From Kribbella sp. CA-293567 (GTDB taxonomy: Bacteria > Actinomycetota > Actinomycetes > Propionibacteriales > Kribbellaceae): a DNA stretch of 64,000 nucleotides. The stretch lies in NCBI RefSeq assembly GCF_027627575.1, contig NZ_CP114065.1, forward strand, positions 6,014,001 through 6,078,000, read 5' to 3'. The stretch's first letter is position 1, and the number at the start of each line of letters is the position of its first letter. The notes beneath the pieces are model-generated. The model searched no databases. It worked only from the letters and a program-made list of their open reading frames with translations, and was not told where the DNA came from. The translations under genes were made by a program, and so were the position numbers. This document shows positions 34,391 through 41,770 of the stretch, piece by piece.

Positions 34391-34411
34391 CCACTCGCAA
34401 CCTCCGAGCCA
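34391..34411 (+). promoter_or_regulatory. operator-family site G (degenerate)
   Basis: CCACTCGCAACCTCCGAG matches the left arm and centre of the operator family (compare the sites at 50750 and 51463), but the right arm ends CCA rather than TGR. No -10 is seen. It lies between the 33992 gene and its terminator. Confidence 0.4.
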
Positions 34412-34413
34412 CA

Positions 34414-34449
34414 CGCCCCGCTCGCCCTCACCGGCGAGCGGGGCGTTTC
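34414..34449 (+). terminator. intrinsic terminator
   Basis: CGCCCCGCTCGCC (34414-34426) and GGCGAGCGGGGCG (34433-34445) form a perfect 13-bp stem followed by TTTC. Confidence 0.85.
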
Positions 34450-34475
34450 GCCTTCTCTGCAAGGGAGACCACCCG

Positions 34476-34817
34476 ATGACTGAGACAACCATTCGCGTAG
34501 AACACCAAGACCGCTATGTGATCGCGCCCACCGCCTTCAAGCAGGTACGCGCCGACGTGATCGAGAGCGACGCCACCGAGATCACCACGTATCTCAAGCC
34601 CGCCGACGCTCGGAAGCTCGCCAAGGCCCTCACGGCAGCCGCGAAGGTTGCCGAGGGCAAGACCGACCCCGGCCCGCTGATCGACGGCGAGGGCGACCGC
34701 TGGACCTTCTGTGGCCGCAACGACGCCGGCAAGGCCCTCTACCGCTTCTCTCCTCGCGGCGCCCAGCTCACCCGCGCTCAGATCCGCGACGGCTACACCT
34801 CTGCGAGGCGCGCGTGA
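34476..34817 (+). CDS. phage protein of unknown function
   Basis: A 113-residue protein, ATG start behind AAGGGAGA. RVEHQDRYVIAPTAFKQVRAD, then ITTYLKPADARKLAKALTAAAKVAEG and WTFCGRNDAGKALYRF. It shares with the following gene a layout of a helix preceding a beta hairpin that ends in an 'xxYRF/YTFDG' strand, so the pair may be distant paralogues (inference). Stop overlaps the next GTG by 4 bp. Confidence 0.62.
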   Translation: MTETTIRVEHQDRYVIAPTAFKQVRADVIESDATEITTYLKPADARKLAKALTAAAKVAEGKTDPGPLIDGEGDRWTFCGRNDAGKALYRFSPRGAQLTRAQIRDGYTSARRA

Positions 34818-35176
34818 ACACCTTCGAAACCGTCAGAGTCACGGACTACTGGAACGACTGGGGAAGCGTCGGCGTAGACAAGGCCACGTCCGGTAGCAAG
34901 CCTCCGGCCGACGTCGTCCAGGTCTTCGCGATCGACGCGCCGTACGACGGCGGCCCGCTCGACTTCACGCCGGAGCAGGCCCGCACCTTCGCCGCCGCGA
35001 TTGTTGCCGCCGCCAACCACATCGACCCCGAGGGCGCCCGTCCGCAGGCCGTCCGCGACGCCGACGGCGACGTGTGGCTCCGCACCGGCACCGACGAATA
35101 CACCTTCGACGGCCTTCGGGAATCCCTCGCCGACGTCCGCGCCGCCTACGGCCCGATTCAGGAGCAGACGCCGTGA
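34814..35176 (+). CDS. phage protein of unknown function
   Basis: A 120-residue acidic protein (GTG start). FTPEQARTFAAAIVAAANHIDP is followed by DADGDVWLRTGTDEYTFDGLRESLADVRAAYGP. The helix plus W-R/F-strand pattern resembles its upstream neighbour. Coupled by a 4-bp overlap to the next small gene. Function unknown. Confidence 0.62.
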   Translation: MNTFETVRVTDYWNDWGSVGVDKATSGSKPPADVVQVFAIDAPYDGGPLDFTPEQARTFAAAIVAAANHIDPEGARPQAVRDADGDVWLRTGTDEYTFDGLRESLADVRAAYGPIQEQTP

Positions 35177-35307
35177 TCAACCCCGACACCTTCGCCCTGA
35201 TCGACCCGGACACCGACCTCGCCCCCAACGAAACCGTCTGCCCGGTCCACAACCTCACCTATCACGCGCCGCTCGGCGCCTGCCCCGAATGCGAGAACCC
35301 GCTGTGA
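35173..35307 (+). CDS. tiny Cys/His protein (possible zinc ribbon)
   Basis: 44 residues, GTG start overlapping the preceding stop. CPVHNLTYHAPLGACPEC has two Cys/His knuckles (C-x2-H and C-x2-C) spaced like a zinc ribbon. Coupled on both sides by 4-bp overlaps. Role unknown. Confidence 0.6.
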   Translation: MINPDTFALIDPDTDLAPNETVCPVHNLTYHAPLGACPECENPL

Positions 35308-35660
35308 ACGCCTCCACCATCACCAAGGCCGCCGTGTCCGCGGTGGTTGCCGCGGGCATCCTCTTCGGCGGCGCGGTCTCATGCCGGAACTACTACGCCG
35401 AGGAAACGCAGACCTGCACCGTCACCGGTAAGGACCGCACCCGGCACGCCAAGGGAAGCGGTTCGGACATGCGCGTTTACACGTCCGACTGCGGAACCTT
35501 CGAGATCTCCGACTCTGTGGTCAAGGGCCGGTGGCGCTCGGCGGATCTCTTCGGCGCCATGCACGAAGGACACCGGTACGTCGTCGTCTCGTTCGGCTAC
35601 CGGAACGGCTTCCTGTCGAGCTTCCCAACGATCATCTCCGCCACGGAGGCCCCGGCGTGA
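35304..35660 (+). CDS. secreted/lipoprotein-like phage protein
   Basis: 118 residues, GTG start. An N-terminal hydrophobic segment (ITKAAVSAVVAAGILFGGAVSC) ends in a lipobox-like AVSC, followed by an outward domain with paired cysteines (CTVTGKDRTRH, TSDCGTFEISDS). Membrane-anchored small prophage proteins often block superinfection, but no such activity can be read here. A GTTTACAC octamer lies inside at 35475. Confidence 0.6.
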   Translation: MNASTITKAAVSAVVAAGILFGGAVSCRNYYAEETQTCTVTGKDRTRHAKGSGSDMRVYTSDCGTFEISDSVVKGRWRSADLFGAMHEGHRYVVVSFGYRNGFLSSFPTIISATEAPA

Positions 35661-36028
35661 GCATCCCTCCGGCCGCCCCGATGACGCGCGAGGAGGCGGC
35701 ATGGCTGTCCGGCCTGCTGGACGGCGAGGGTTGCTTCGACAGCCCGCGCGGCAACCCGCGTATCCGCGTCAAGATGAGCGACCTTGACGTGATCCTCCGC
35801 GCCGCCGACCTGATGGGCGCCTCCACCCACATGGAGGCCGCGCGCTTCGAGCATCACAAGCCGCTGATGGTTGCTCAGATCACCGGCGACCGCGCCGCCT
35901 CCATCATGCGGGCGTTGCTTCCGTGGCTCGGCTCGCGCAGGTCCGGGAAGTGTACGGAGATCATCCTCGCCCACACCGCCCGTCAGTCCGCGCTCGCCGG
36001 CCGACACCTGAAGGCGGTAGCCGCGTGA
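35657..36028 (+). CDS. LAGLIDADG-type homing endonuclease-like protein
   Basis: A 123-residue protein with one LAGLIDADG-like motif, WLSGLLDGEGCF (about residues 16-27), followed by the typical RIRVKMSDLDVILRAADLMG pattern. Single-motif enzymes work as dimers. It is free-standing in a run of 4-bp-overlapping genes, so it is not inside an intron; it may be a small mobile gene or a recruited regulator/nuclease. Confidence 0.75.
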   Translation: MSIPPAAPMTREEAAWLSGLLDGEGCFDSPRGNPRIRVKMSDLDVILRAADLMGASTHMEAARFEHHKPLMVAQITGDRAASIMRALLPWLGSRRSGKCTEIILAHTARQSALAGRHLKAVAA

Positions 36029-36192
36029 GTCCCTACGTCGAGCTGAAGACCGTAGCTGTCTCGGGTACGCCGTTCACCGGTGGCGAGACCGAGGCCGTCG
36101 TCTCGGTCAACTACGCCGCCGGGCAGCATGCCGAGGCCCTGAAGGCTCTCAACGCCGCGTACGCCGAAGCCCGCGAACGGATCGAGCACTGA
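36025..36192 (+). CDS. small phage protein of unknown function
   Basis: 55 residues, GTG start overlapping the homing-nuclease stop. A beta stretch (VELKTVAVSGTPFTGGETEAVVSVNY) leads into a C-terminal helix (ALKALNAAYAEARERIE). No recognised family. Confidence 0.5.
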   Translation: MSPYVELKTVAVSGTPFTGGETEAVVSVNYAAGQHAEALKALNAAYAEARERIEH

Positions 36193-36359
36193 TGCCCGCC
36201 TGCGAACGTTGCTGGGCGGACGCAACGTGGCTCGCCGCCGTGAAGGGCGGCACGCCTGACGAGTACTACCCCGCCGTGCTGGAGCGGAACGGCCCGGAGC
36301 ATGAGCCTCCGGCCGTAGAACTGCCCGAGCCTCCGCCGCCTCGGGAGGTCATCGCGTGA
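36192..36359 (+). CDS. small phage protein with N-terminal CxxC
   Basis: 55 residues; the ATG shares its A with the preceding TGA. MPACERCWADATWLAAVKGG then PDEYYPAVLERNG and a Pro/Glu-rich tail. C-E-R-C-W could be a half zinc knuckle. This short frame is supported by 1-bp and 4-bp overlaps with its neighbours. Confidence 0.5.
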   Translation: MPACERCWADATWLAAVKGGTPDEYYPAVLERNGPEHEPPAVELPEPPPPREVIA

Positions 36360-36727
36360 CCTCCGCCAACGCGGCCAAGGGGAAGCGCTGGGAGCTTGCC
36401 TTCCGCAAGTTTCTCGCGCTGACCTTCGGCCGCCTCGTCCGCCACCCGCACCAAGAGGGCTTTATCGACGTCGGCGATCTCCACCTCTCCCCGTTCGCCT
36501 TGCAGCTAAAGGACGAAGCCCGCCACAACTTCGCGAGCTACGTCCGCGACGCCGAGAAGCAGGCCGCCGCCGCCGAGGAGTTGTTCGGCGCCGCCGTCGT
36601 GAAGCAACGCGGCAAGAGCGCCGAGGACGCCTACGTCGTCATGTCCGGCCGTACCTTCCGCGACCTCGTCAAGTACCTGCACGACCTCGCCGAGGACGCC
36701 AACCGCTACCGCTCGCTCAACCGCTGA
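36356..36727 (+). CDS. PDDEXK endonuclease/Holliday-junction-resolvase-like protein
   Basis: A 123-residue protein (GTG start). GKRWELAFRKFLALTFGR (conserved E), then IDVGDLHLSPFALQLKDEAR with Asp and Q-x-K of a PD-(D/E)xK core, then a helix DAEKQAAAAEELFG and VVKQRGKSAEDAYVVMSGRTFRDLV. This is the pattern of small phage resolvase-like nucleases near primase genes. It probably resolves replication/recombination junctions. Confidence 0.72.
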   Translation: MTSANAAKGKRWELAFRKFLALTFGRLVRHPHQEGFIDVGDLHLSPFALQLKDEARHNFASYVRDAEKQAAAAEELFGAAVVKQRGKSAEDAYVVMSGRTFRDLVKYLHDLAEDANRYRSLNR

Positions 36728-36749
36728 CCACCTAGGGAGACCACCCACC

Positions 36750-37007
36750 GTGAACCCCAACGCCTCTGCCAACTTCGCTCACCAGTCCCTCCGCGTCCCG
36801 CGTATCGAGCTGCCCGGCGTGGACCGCGCCGCCGTGGTCGAGCTGGACGAGATAATGACCGCCGGCCGTCGCCTGCGCCTTCAGTACTCCCTTGCCATGG
36901 TCCGCCTCGGCAAGCACATTCACACCCGCACCATCTCCGCGAAGGACAAGGCCGCCCGGCGCAAGACCGGCAAGGCGCAGCGCACGGCCCGCAAGGCTCA
37001 CCGCTGA
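36750..37007 (+). CDS. small basic phage protein
   Basis: 85 residues, GTG start behind GGGAGA. The C-terminal third is very basic (KDKAARRKTGKAQRTARKAHR), suggesting nucleic acid binding. Otherwise unknown. Confidence 0.55.
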   Translation: MNPNASANFAHQSLRVPRIELPGVDRAAVVELDEIMTAGRRLRLQYSLAMVRLGKHIHTRTISAKDKAARRKTGKAQRTARKAHR

Positions 37008-37423
37008 TGGGCTCGCGAGGACGCAACTACATTCACGGCGACACGGAGTACCGAGGCCGCGTCGTTGAGACCGGCATGCGGATGACGTCCGAGACGGTCT
37101 ACGACGAGACCGAAGAGGAGTACGCGGCCCGCAAGGAAGCATGGCGCAAGGCCAACCCCGGCCGCCCGGCGTACGAGATGAAGCCTTGGTACCGCACCCA
37201 ACACCAGGAGGACCGCGGTCTCCAGCCGTACGCCGACGAGCGGACCTACGGGCCGTACGCAACCATCGGCCCGGCTCGCGCCGCCGCCGGTACCGGCCGA
37301 GGCCAGTCCCGCAAGGTGGAAGAGGGCACCCGACACGACGGCGGGGTGTTCCGCCGCATCCACACGGTCCAGGTCGGTCACGTCACCTGGACGGACCTGG
37401 ACGAAGTGTCCCCGCTCCGGTGA
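37007..37423 (+). CDS. phage protein of unknown function
   Basis: 138 residues, charged and Tyr-rich (YDETEEEYAARKEAWRKANPGRPAYEMKPWYRTQH). No domain recognised. The ATG overlaps the preceding stop by one base and the stop overlaps the next GTG. Confidence 0.55.
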   Translation: MGSRGRNYIHGDTEYRGRVVETGMRMTSETVYDETEEEYAARKEAWRKANPGRPAYEMKPWYRTQHQEDRGLQPYADERTYGPYATIGPARAAAGTGRGQSRKVEEGTRHDGGVFRRIHTVQVGHVTWTDLDEVSPLR

Positions 37424-37563
37424 GGCAACCTCGCCCGGCCGCCCCCGGTCGTTGCTCTCGGCCCCTTTGCCGAGGCGACCTCCACACCGTCACCCGCTCC
37501 GACCCCGACGGCAACGTTGAGCGTCAGGAGTACTGCGCCGCGTGTGGAACGCCGACCGGGTGA
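37420..37563 (+). CDS. tiny Cys-rich protein (possible zinc ribbon)
   Basis: 47 residues, GTG start. Two cysteine pairs (GRCSRPLCRGD and QEYCAACG) frame a short beta hairpin. Its TGA stop forms the first bases of 31-bp repeat copy 6. Confidence 0.55.
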   Translation: MRQPRPAAPGRCSRPLCRGDLHTVTRSDPDGNVERQEYCAACGTPTG

Positions 37564-37591
37564 GCAGACGGCCACCCGCTGACCCACCTAC
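37561..37591 (+). promoter_or_regulatory. 31-bp repeat copy 6, promoter-like, upstream of primase
   Basis: TGAGCAGA, then CGCTGACCCACCTAC ending at 37591. The primase ATG is at 37673, and a GTTTACAC octamer (37643-37650) lies between repeat and gene, where a bound repressor could stop transcription. Confidence 0.62.
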
Positions 37592-37672
37592 CTAACGAAC
37601 GCGCCCTCTCCCCCATTCCGACCGGGGAGAGGGCGTTGCCCTGTTTACACGCCACCTTGGAGGACCCCACCT

Positions 37673-40225
37673 ATGGACGACTTCGCCCCGCCGGGCGCTC
37701 CGGCCGCCCCCGCCGCTCGCCTGACTCTCGAATCGTTCCTCGGCCGGTTCTCCGAGGTTGACGACGAGGCCAACGGTTACGCCGTCATCTGCCCGTCTCA
37801 CCCCGACACGACTCCCTCGCTTCGCGTTGCCTACAACGCCGACCGCAAGACCCTCGTTCTGAAATGCCGCGTGGGTTGCCGTACCGGCGCCGTCGTGAAG
37901 GACCTCGGCCTCACCATGGCCGACCTCTTCAACGTCGAGCCGGGCGACCTGACCAACGTCAAGAGCGCGGGCGCCGTCCCCGAGCCGGTGGGCATCGCCC
38001 ACAAGGCCGCGCTCCGCATGTACCTGGACAAGGCCGCCTCACAGCTCCCGGACAGCGCCGAGTCGCTCGCCTACGCCGAGCGTCGCTTCGGTATCGGCCG
38101 CGAACTGGCCGCCTCCCTCGGCCTCGGCCACGACGACGGCTCGACCCCGTCCGGCATCGTCTCGCTGTCCCTCGCGCTCTACCGCGACACCTCGCGCCTC
38201 GTCGTCCCCTTCCACGACTTCGACGGCGTAGCCCACTACCTCCAGGCCCGCGCGCTCGACCCGCAGTACGCCGGCCGCGCGAAGTGGTCCGGCCCGGCCA
38301 ACCCCGACGGCGCCGCGTGGGGGCGGTTCGGATGGTTCCCCGGTGACCTCGGCTGGTCCGAAATCTTCGTGACCGAAGGCCCCGGCGACGGCCTGACCAC
38401 CGTCGGCGCAGGGTACGACACCCTCCTCATCCGCGGCGCCGCCATGGGCCTCACGGACGAGATCCTCGCCGAGCTGGTCGCCCGCTTCTCCGACCGCACC
38501 TTCGTAATCGCCGGAGACAACGACACCGGCGGCAAGACCTTCAACGAGATCGTCGGCGAGCGCCTGACCAGCGTCGGCCTGTCCGCCGTCGTCCTGGACG
38601 TCCCCGCCGCCGTCGGCGACCTCTCCGCATGGCGCGAGGCCGACCCGGCCACGTTCTACCCGGCGCTCACCGAGGCCGTCAGTTCGGCCAATGCGTGGAC
38701 TCCGCCGCCACCGGAAACGCCCGATATCCCGAACCCCGCGCCGACCCCGGCGGCCGAGGAGGACCACCTCCCCGCGACCGAGCTTGCCAACGCGATCCGG
38801 CTTGCCCGGCGGATGAAAGGGCTACTGCGCTACACGCCCGCCCTCGGCTTCCTCGTGTGGAACGGCGCAGCGTGGACCGTGGACAAGCGGTCCTCCGTCC
38901 GGGCCGCCGCGCAGCAATCGGCTCTCGACCTCATGAGCGAGGCGCTCGCGCTCCCGCGTGCCGAGGAGGGCTCGCCCGAGGACAAGCGCCGCAAGGCCGC
39001 TATCCGCTGGGCTCACGACTCGCAGAGGTCACGCGGCATCGAAGCCGTCATGTCCGAGGTCAAGGCCCTGCCAGGAATCGCGGTAGACGCCGGAGACCTG
39101 GACGCCCACCCGGACCTACTTGCCTGTAGCAACGGAACTGTCAACCTGAAGACCGGGCAGCTCAAGCCCGCCGACCCGGCGGACCTGCTGACCAAGGCTC
39201 TGGACGTGGACTTCGTCCCCGGCGCCGAGGCGCCGCGGTGGCTGTCGTTCCTGGACCAGTGCTTCCCCGATGACGCGGACATGCCGGGCTATCTCCGGCG
39301 CCTCGTCGGCTACGGCGCCACCGGCTACGCGACCGAACAGTGTTACGTCATGCTGCACGGCCAAGGCGGCAACGGTAAGAGCGTCTTCACCTCGGCCCTG
39401 TACGACGTCTTCGCACCCATCACGGCCAACGTCGGTATCGAGACCTTCCTCACCAACGGCAACGCCGGAGACGGCGGCGCCTCGTCCCCCGACGTCGCCG
39501 CCCTGCGCGGGTCGCGCCTCGTCCTCACCTCCGAGGCCGAGTCCGGCGCCCGCATGGCGGAGGCCAAGATCAAGCGGCTTACCGGCGGCGACCCGGTGAC
39601 TGCCCGCCACCTCTACAAAGAGCCGTTCACGTTCTTTCCGTCGTTCCTGCTGATGCTCTCCACGAACGCAATCCCGGAGGTCCGCGACAACTCGGACGGC
39701 ATCTGGCGGCGGGTCAAGATCGTGGAGTGGAAGCAGCAGTTCAAGGGCGCCCGTAAGGACCCCGCCCTCGGCCAGAAGCTCCACGCCGAGCGGGAGGGCA
39801 TCCTCGCGTGGGCCGTCCGCGGCGCCGCCGAGTGGTACCGCGCCGGCCTGGGAGAGCCGTCGGCCGTCACCGACACCGTCAACAGCCACCAGGCCGAGGC
39901 GGACAAGCTCTTGGAGTTCTTCCCCGGCGTCATCGTCCGCGACCCGGAGGCGTGGATCTCTCGCAAGGATCTCTACGCCGCGTACAAGGAATGGTCCGAT
40001 GCCGAGGGCAACGAGCGCCCTTGGCGCAACGTCACCGTCTACCAGGAGATCGGCAACCGCGGCGTTGAGCAGACCATGCGCAAGGGCGTTCGCGGCTTCA
40101 AAGCCCTCCGTCTCCGGCGCCCCACAGATTCGCTCGACTCCGAGCGAGCAAACGGGGAGGCGCTGACCCACCTCCCTGATGAGACCGACACGTCCGCGCC
40201 GTCGCTCGACTCTTTCAACCCGTAG
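37673..40225 (+). CDS. primase-helicase (CHC2/Toprim primase fused to D5/SF3 helicase)
   Basis: An 850-residue replication protein. A zinc-binding primase start (CPSHPDTT near residue 40, CRVGC near 66) is followed by a Toprim domain (VTEGPGDGLTT near 235, IAGDNDTGGKT near 283), a D5_N region (about 355-520) and an SF3/P4-type helicase with Walker A HGQGGNGKSVF near 563. It would prime and unwind phage DNA for the polymerase encoded downstream. Its C-terminal coding sequence contains 31-bp repeat copy 7. Confidence 0.92.
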   Translation: MDDFAPPGAPAAPAARLTLESFLGRFSEVDDEANGYAVICPSHPDTTPSLRVAYNADRKTLVLKCRVGCRTGAVVKDLGLTMADLFNVEPGDLTNVKSAGAVPEPVGIAHKAALRMYLDKAASQLPDSAESLAYAERRFGIGRELAASLGLGHDDGSTPSGIVSLSLALYRDTSRLVVPFHDFDGVAHYLQARALDPQYAGRAKWSGPANPDGAAWGRFGWFPGDLGWSEIFVTEGPGDGLTTVGAGYDTLLIRGAAMGLTDEILAELVARFSDRTFVIAGDNDTGGKTFNEIVGERLTSVGLSAVVLDVPAAVGDLSAWREADPATFYPALTEAVSSANAWTPPPPETPDIPNPAPTPAAEEDHLPATELANAIRLARRMKGLLRYTPALGFLVWNGAAWTVDKRSSVRAAAQQSALDLMSEALALPRAEEGSPEDKRRKAAIRWAHDSQRSRGIEAVMSEVKALPGIAVDAGDLDAHPDLLACSNGTVNLKTGQLKPADPADLLTKALDVDFVPGAEAPRWLSFLDQCFPDDADMPGYLRRLVGYGATGYATEQCYVMLHGQGGNGKSVFTSALYDVFAPITANVGIETFLTNGNAGDGGASSPDVAALRGSRLVLTSEAESGARMAEAKIKRLTGGDPVTARHLYKEPFTFFPSFLLMLSTNAIPEVRDNSDGIWRRVKIVEWKQQFKGARKDPALGQKLHAEREGILAWAVRGAAEWYRAGLGEPSAVTDTVNSHQAEADKLLEFFPGVIVRDPEAWISRKDLYAAYKEWSDAEGNERPWRNVTVYQEIGNRGVEQTMRKGVRGFKALRLRRPTDSLDSERANGEALTHLPDETDTSAPSLDSFNP
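40145..40175 (+). promoter_or_regulatory. 31-bp repeat copy 7, inside the primase 3' end
   Basis: CGAGCAAA, then CGCTGACCCACCTCC ending at 40175. The length is kept at 31 bp and the right block is perfect, although the site is within coding sequence. The next gene starts at 40239, the usual distance. Confidence 0.55.
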
Positions 40226-40238
40226 GAGACCACCGCAC

Positions 40239-40502
40239 ATGGCACTGACCACCCGCAAGACCAAGCCCGCGCCGACGATGGAGCAGCGGGCCGCCTCGGC
40301 CGCCGCCACCACCGAGGCCGCTCTCGTCGTCTTCGCCAACGCGGCCGACGACCTGGACGCCGCCGCCGCAGAGCTGGAGGCCATCGCGGACGACGCCTTC
40401 GCGGAGGCCGACCGCCTGAAGACGGTCTCGGACGAGGCGCAGCTCGCATCTCACGTCAACCGCGACCGCGCGGCGAAGATCCGGAACACCTTCACCTTCT
40501 AG
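40239..40502 (+). CDS. small helical phage protein
   Basis: 87 residues, Ala/Glu/Asp-rich helix (TMEQRAASAAATTEAALVVFANAADDLDAAAAELEAIADDAFAEADRL), probably a coiled coil. ATG behind TAGGAGA. Followed by a strong terminator. No family recognised. Confidence 0.6.
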   Translation: MALTTRKTKPAPTMEQRAASAAATTEAALVVFANAADDLDAAAAELEAIADDAFAEADRLKTVSDEAQLASHVNRDRAAKIRNTFTF

Positions 40503-40526
40503 GCCCCGCCCCGCTCCACCCCACCG

Positions 40527-40564
40527 GCCCCCGGCCCGTCATCGCGACGGCGCCGGGGGCTTTT
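40527..40564 (+). terminator. intrinsic terminator
   Basis: GCCCCCGGC (40527-40535) pairs with GCCGGGGGC (40552-40560), followed by TTTT. Confidence 0.82.
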
Positions 40565-40587
40565 CGCATGCCCAGAAGGGACCTCAC

Positions 40588-41757
40588 GTGGACGCCACCG
40601 AATACGCCGAGTACGAAGACCTAGACCTCTTCGCCGGGCCTGGCGGCTGGGACGTCGCCGCGCGGTCCCTGAAGCGCAAGACCATCGGAATTGAGATCGA
40701 CCACGACGCATGCGACACGCGCCGCGCCGCCGAGCTGCCCACCATTGAGGGCGACGTCCGGGAGTACGGCCCGGCCGACTTCCCCAACGCCCGCGGTCTC
40801 ATCGCCTCGCCGCCGTGCCAGACGTTCTCCATGGCGGGCAAGGGCTCAGGCCGCGCCGCGCTGGACGCCGTCCTCATGCTGGTTGTTCGGATGGCCGCTG
40901 GTCTTCCGATCGATACGTCCGCGATCGAAGACGAGCGAACCACCCTCGTCCTAGAGCCGCTCCGGTGGGTGCTGGAGGCGCACCGCCTCGGCCGCCCGTT
41001 CGAGTGGCTCGCCTTCGAGCAAGTGCCGACCGTGCTTCCCGTATGGGAGGCCGTGGCCGAGGTCCTCGCCTCACTCGGCTACTCGGTTGCCACCGGCAAC
41101 CTCCACTCGGAGCAGTACGGCGTACCGCAGACACGCAAGCGCGCGATCCTTGTAGCCCGTTTACACGGCGAGGCGCACCTCCCCGAGCCGACTCACTCAC
41201 GCTTCCACAACCGGGCGCCCGAGCGCCTGGACGAGGGCGTCGAGAAGTGGCTGTCCATGTCGGACGCCCTCTCCTGGGGAATGACTCATCGGCCTTATCC
41301 CACGGTCGCCGCAGGTACCGCCTCGGGCGGCGCTGACCCGCAGATGATCGGCGGGTCCGGCGCACGTGCCGCGATCGCCGCCGAGCGGGACGAGGGCCGC
41401 TGGATCGAGTGGCTACCGACCGACCTCGTGGGCTTCCCCCGCCGCGCCGACACCGAAGACGTCCTCACCCTGGACGGAGTTGACTACCGCGCTCGCGACC
41501 TCCGGCAGGCCGACGAGCCGTCATTCGTGGTCACCGAGAAGGCGCGGAGCTGGACACGCTTCCCCGACGCCATGGGCGAAGGCCCGGCCGACAACGCCAA
41601 GGCGTCCGGCATGCGCGTGACCGTGCAAGAGGCCGCCGTCCTTCAGTCCTTCCCCGACGCCTATCCGTGGCAGGGCTCGCGAACCAAGCAATACCAGCAA
41701 GTCGGCAACGCCATCCCGCCGCGCCTCGCTCTCGCCATCCTCTCCGCCGTCCTCTGA
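40588..41757 (+). CDS. DNA (cytosine-5) methyltransferase
   Basis: A 389-residue C5 methylase (GTG start). Motif I DLFAGPGGWDVAA, motif IV SPPCQTFSMAGKGSG with the catalytic Cys near residue 76, motif VIII GVPQTRKRAILVA, and motif X YQQVGNAIPPRLALAIL. Recognition sequence unknown. No cognate restriction enzyme is encoded nearby, so it is an orphan phage methylase, probably protecting against host restriction or marking DNA. A GTTTACAC octamer lies at 41159. Confidence 0.93.
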   Translation: MDATEYAEYEDLDLFAGPGGWDVAARSLKRKTIGIEIDHDACDTRRAAELPTIEGDVREYGPADFPNARGLIASPPCQTFSMAGKGSGRAALDAVLMLVVRMAAGLPIDTSAIEDERTTLVLEPLRWVLEAHRLGRPFEWLAFEQVPTVLPVWEAVAEVLASLGYSVATGNLHSEQYGVPQTRKRAILVARLHGEAHLPEPTHSRFHNRAPERLDEGVEKWLSMSDALSWGMTHRPYPTVAAGTASGGADPQMIGGSGARAAIAAERDEGRWIEWLPTDLVGFPRRADTEDVLTLDGVDYRARDLRQADEPSFVVTEKARSWTRFPDAMGEGPADNAKASGMRVTVQEAAVLQSFPDAYPWQGSRTKQYQQVGNAIPPRLALAILSAVL

Positions 41758-41770
41758 AAGGGGGCTTTCT

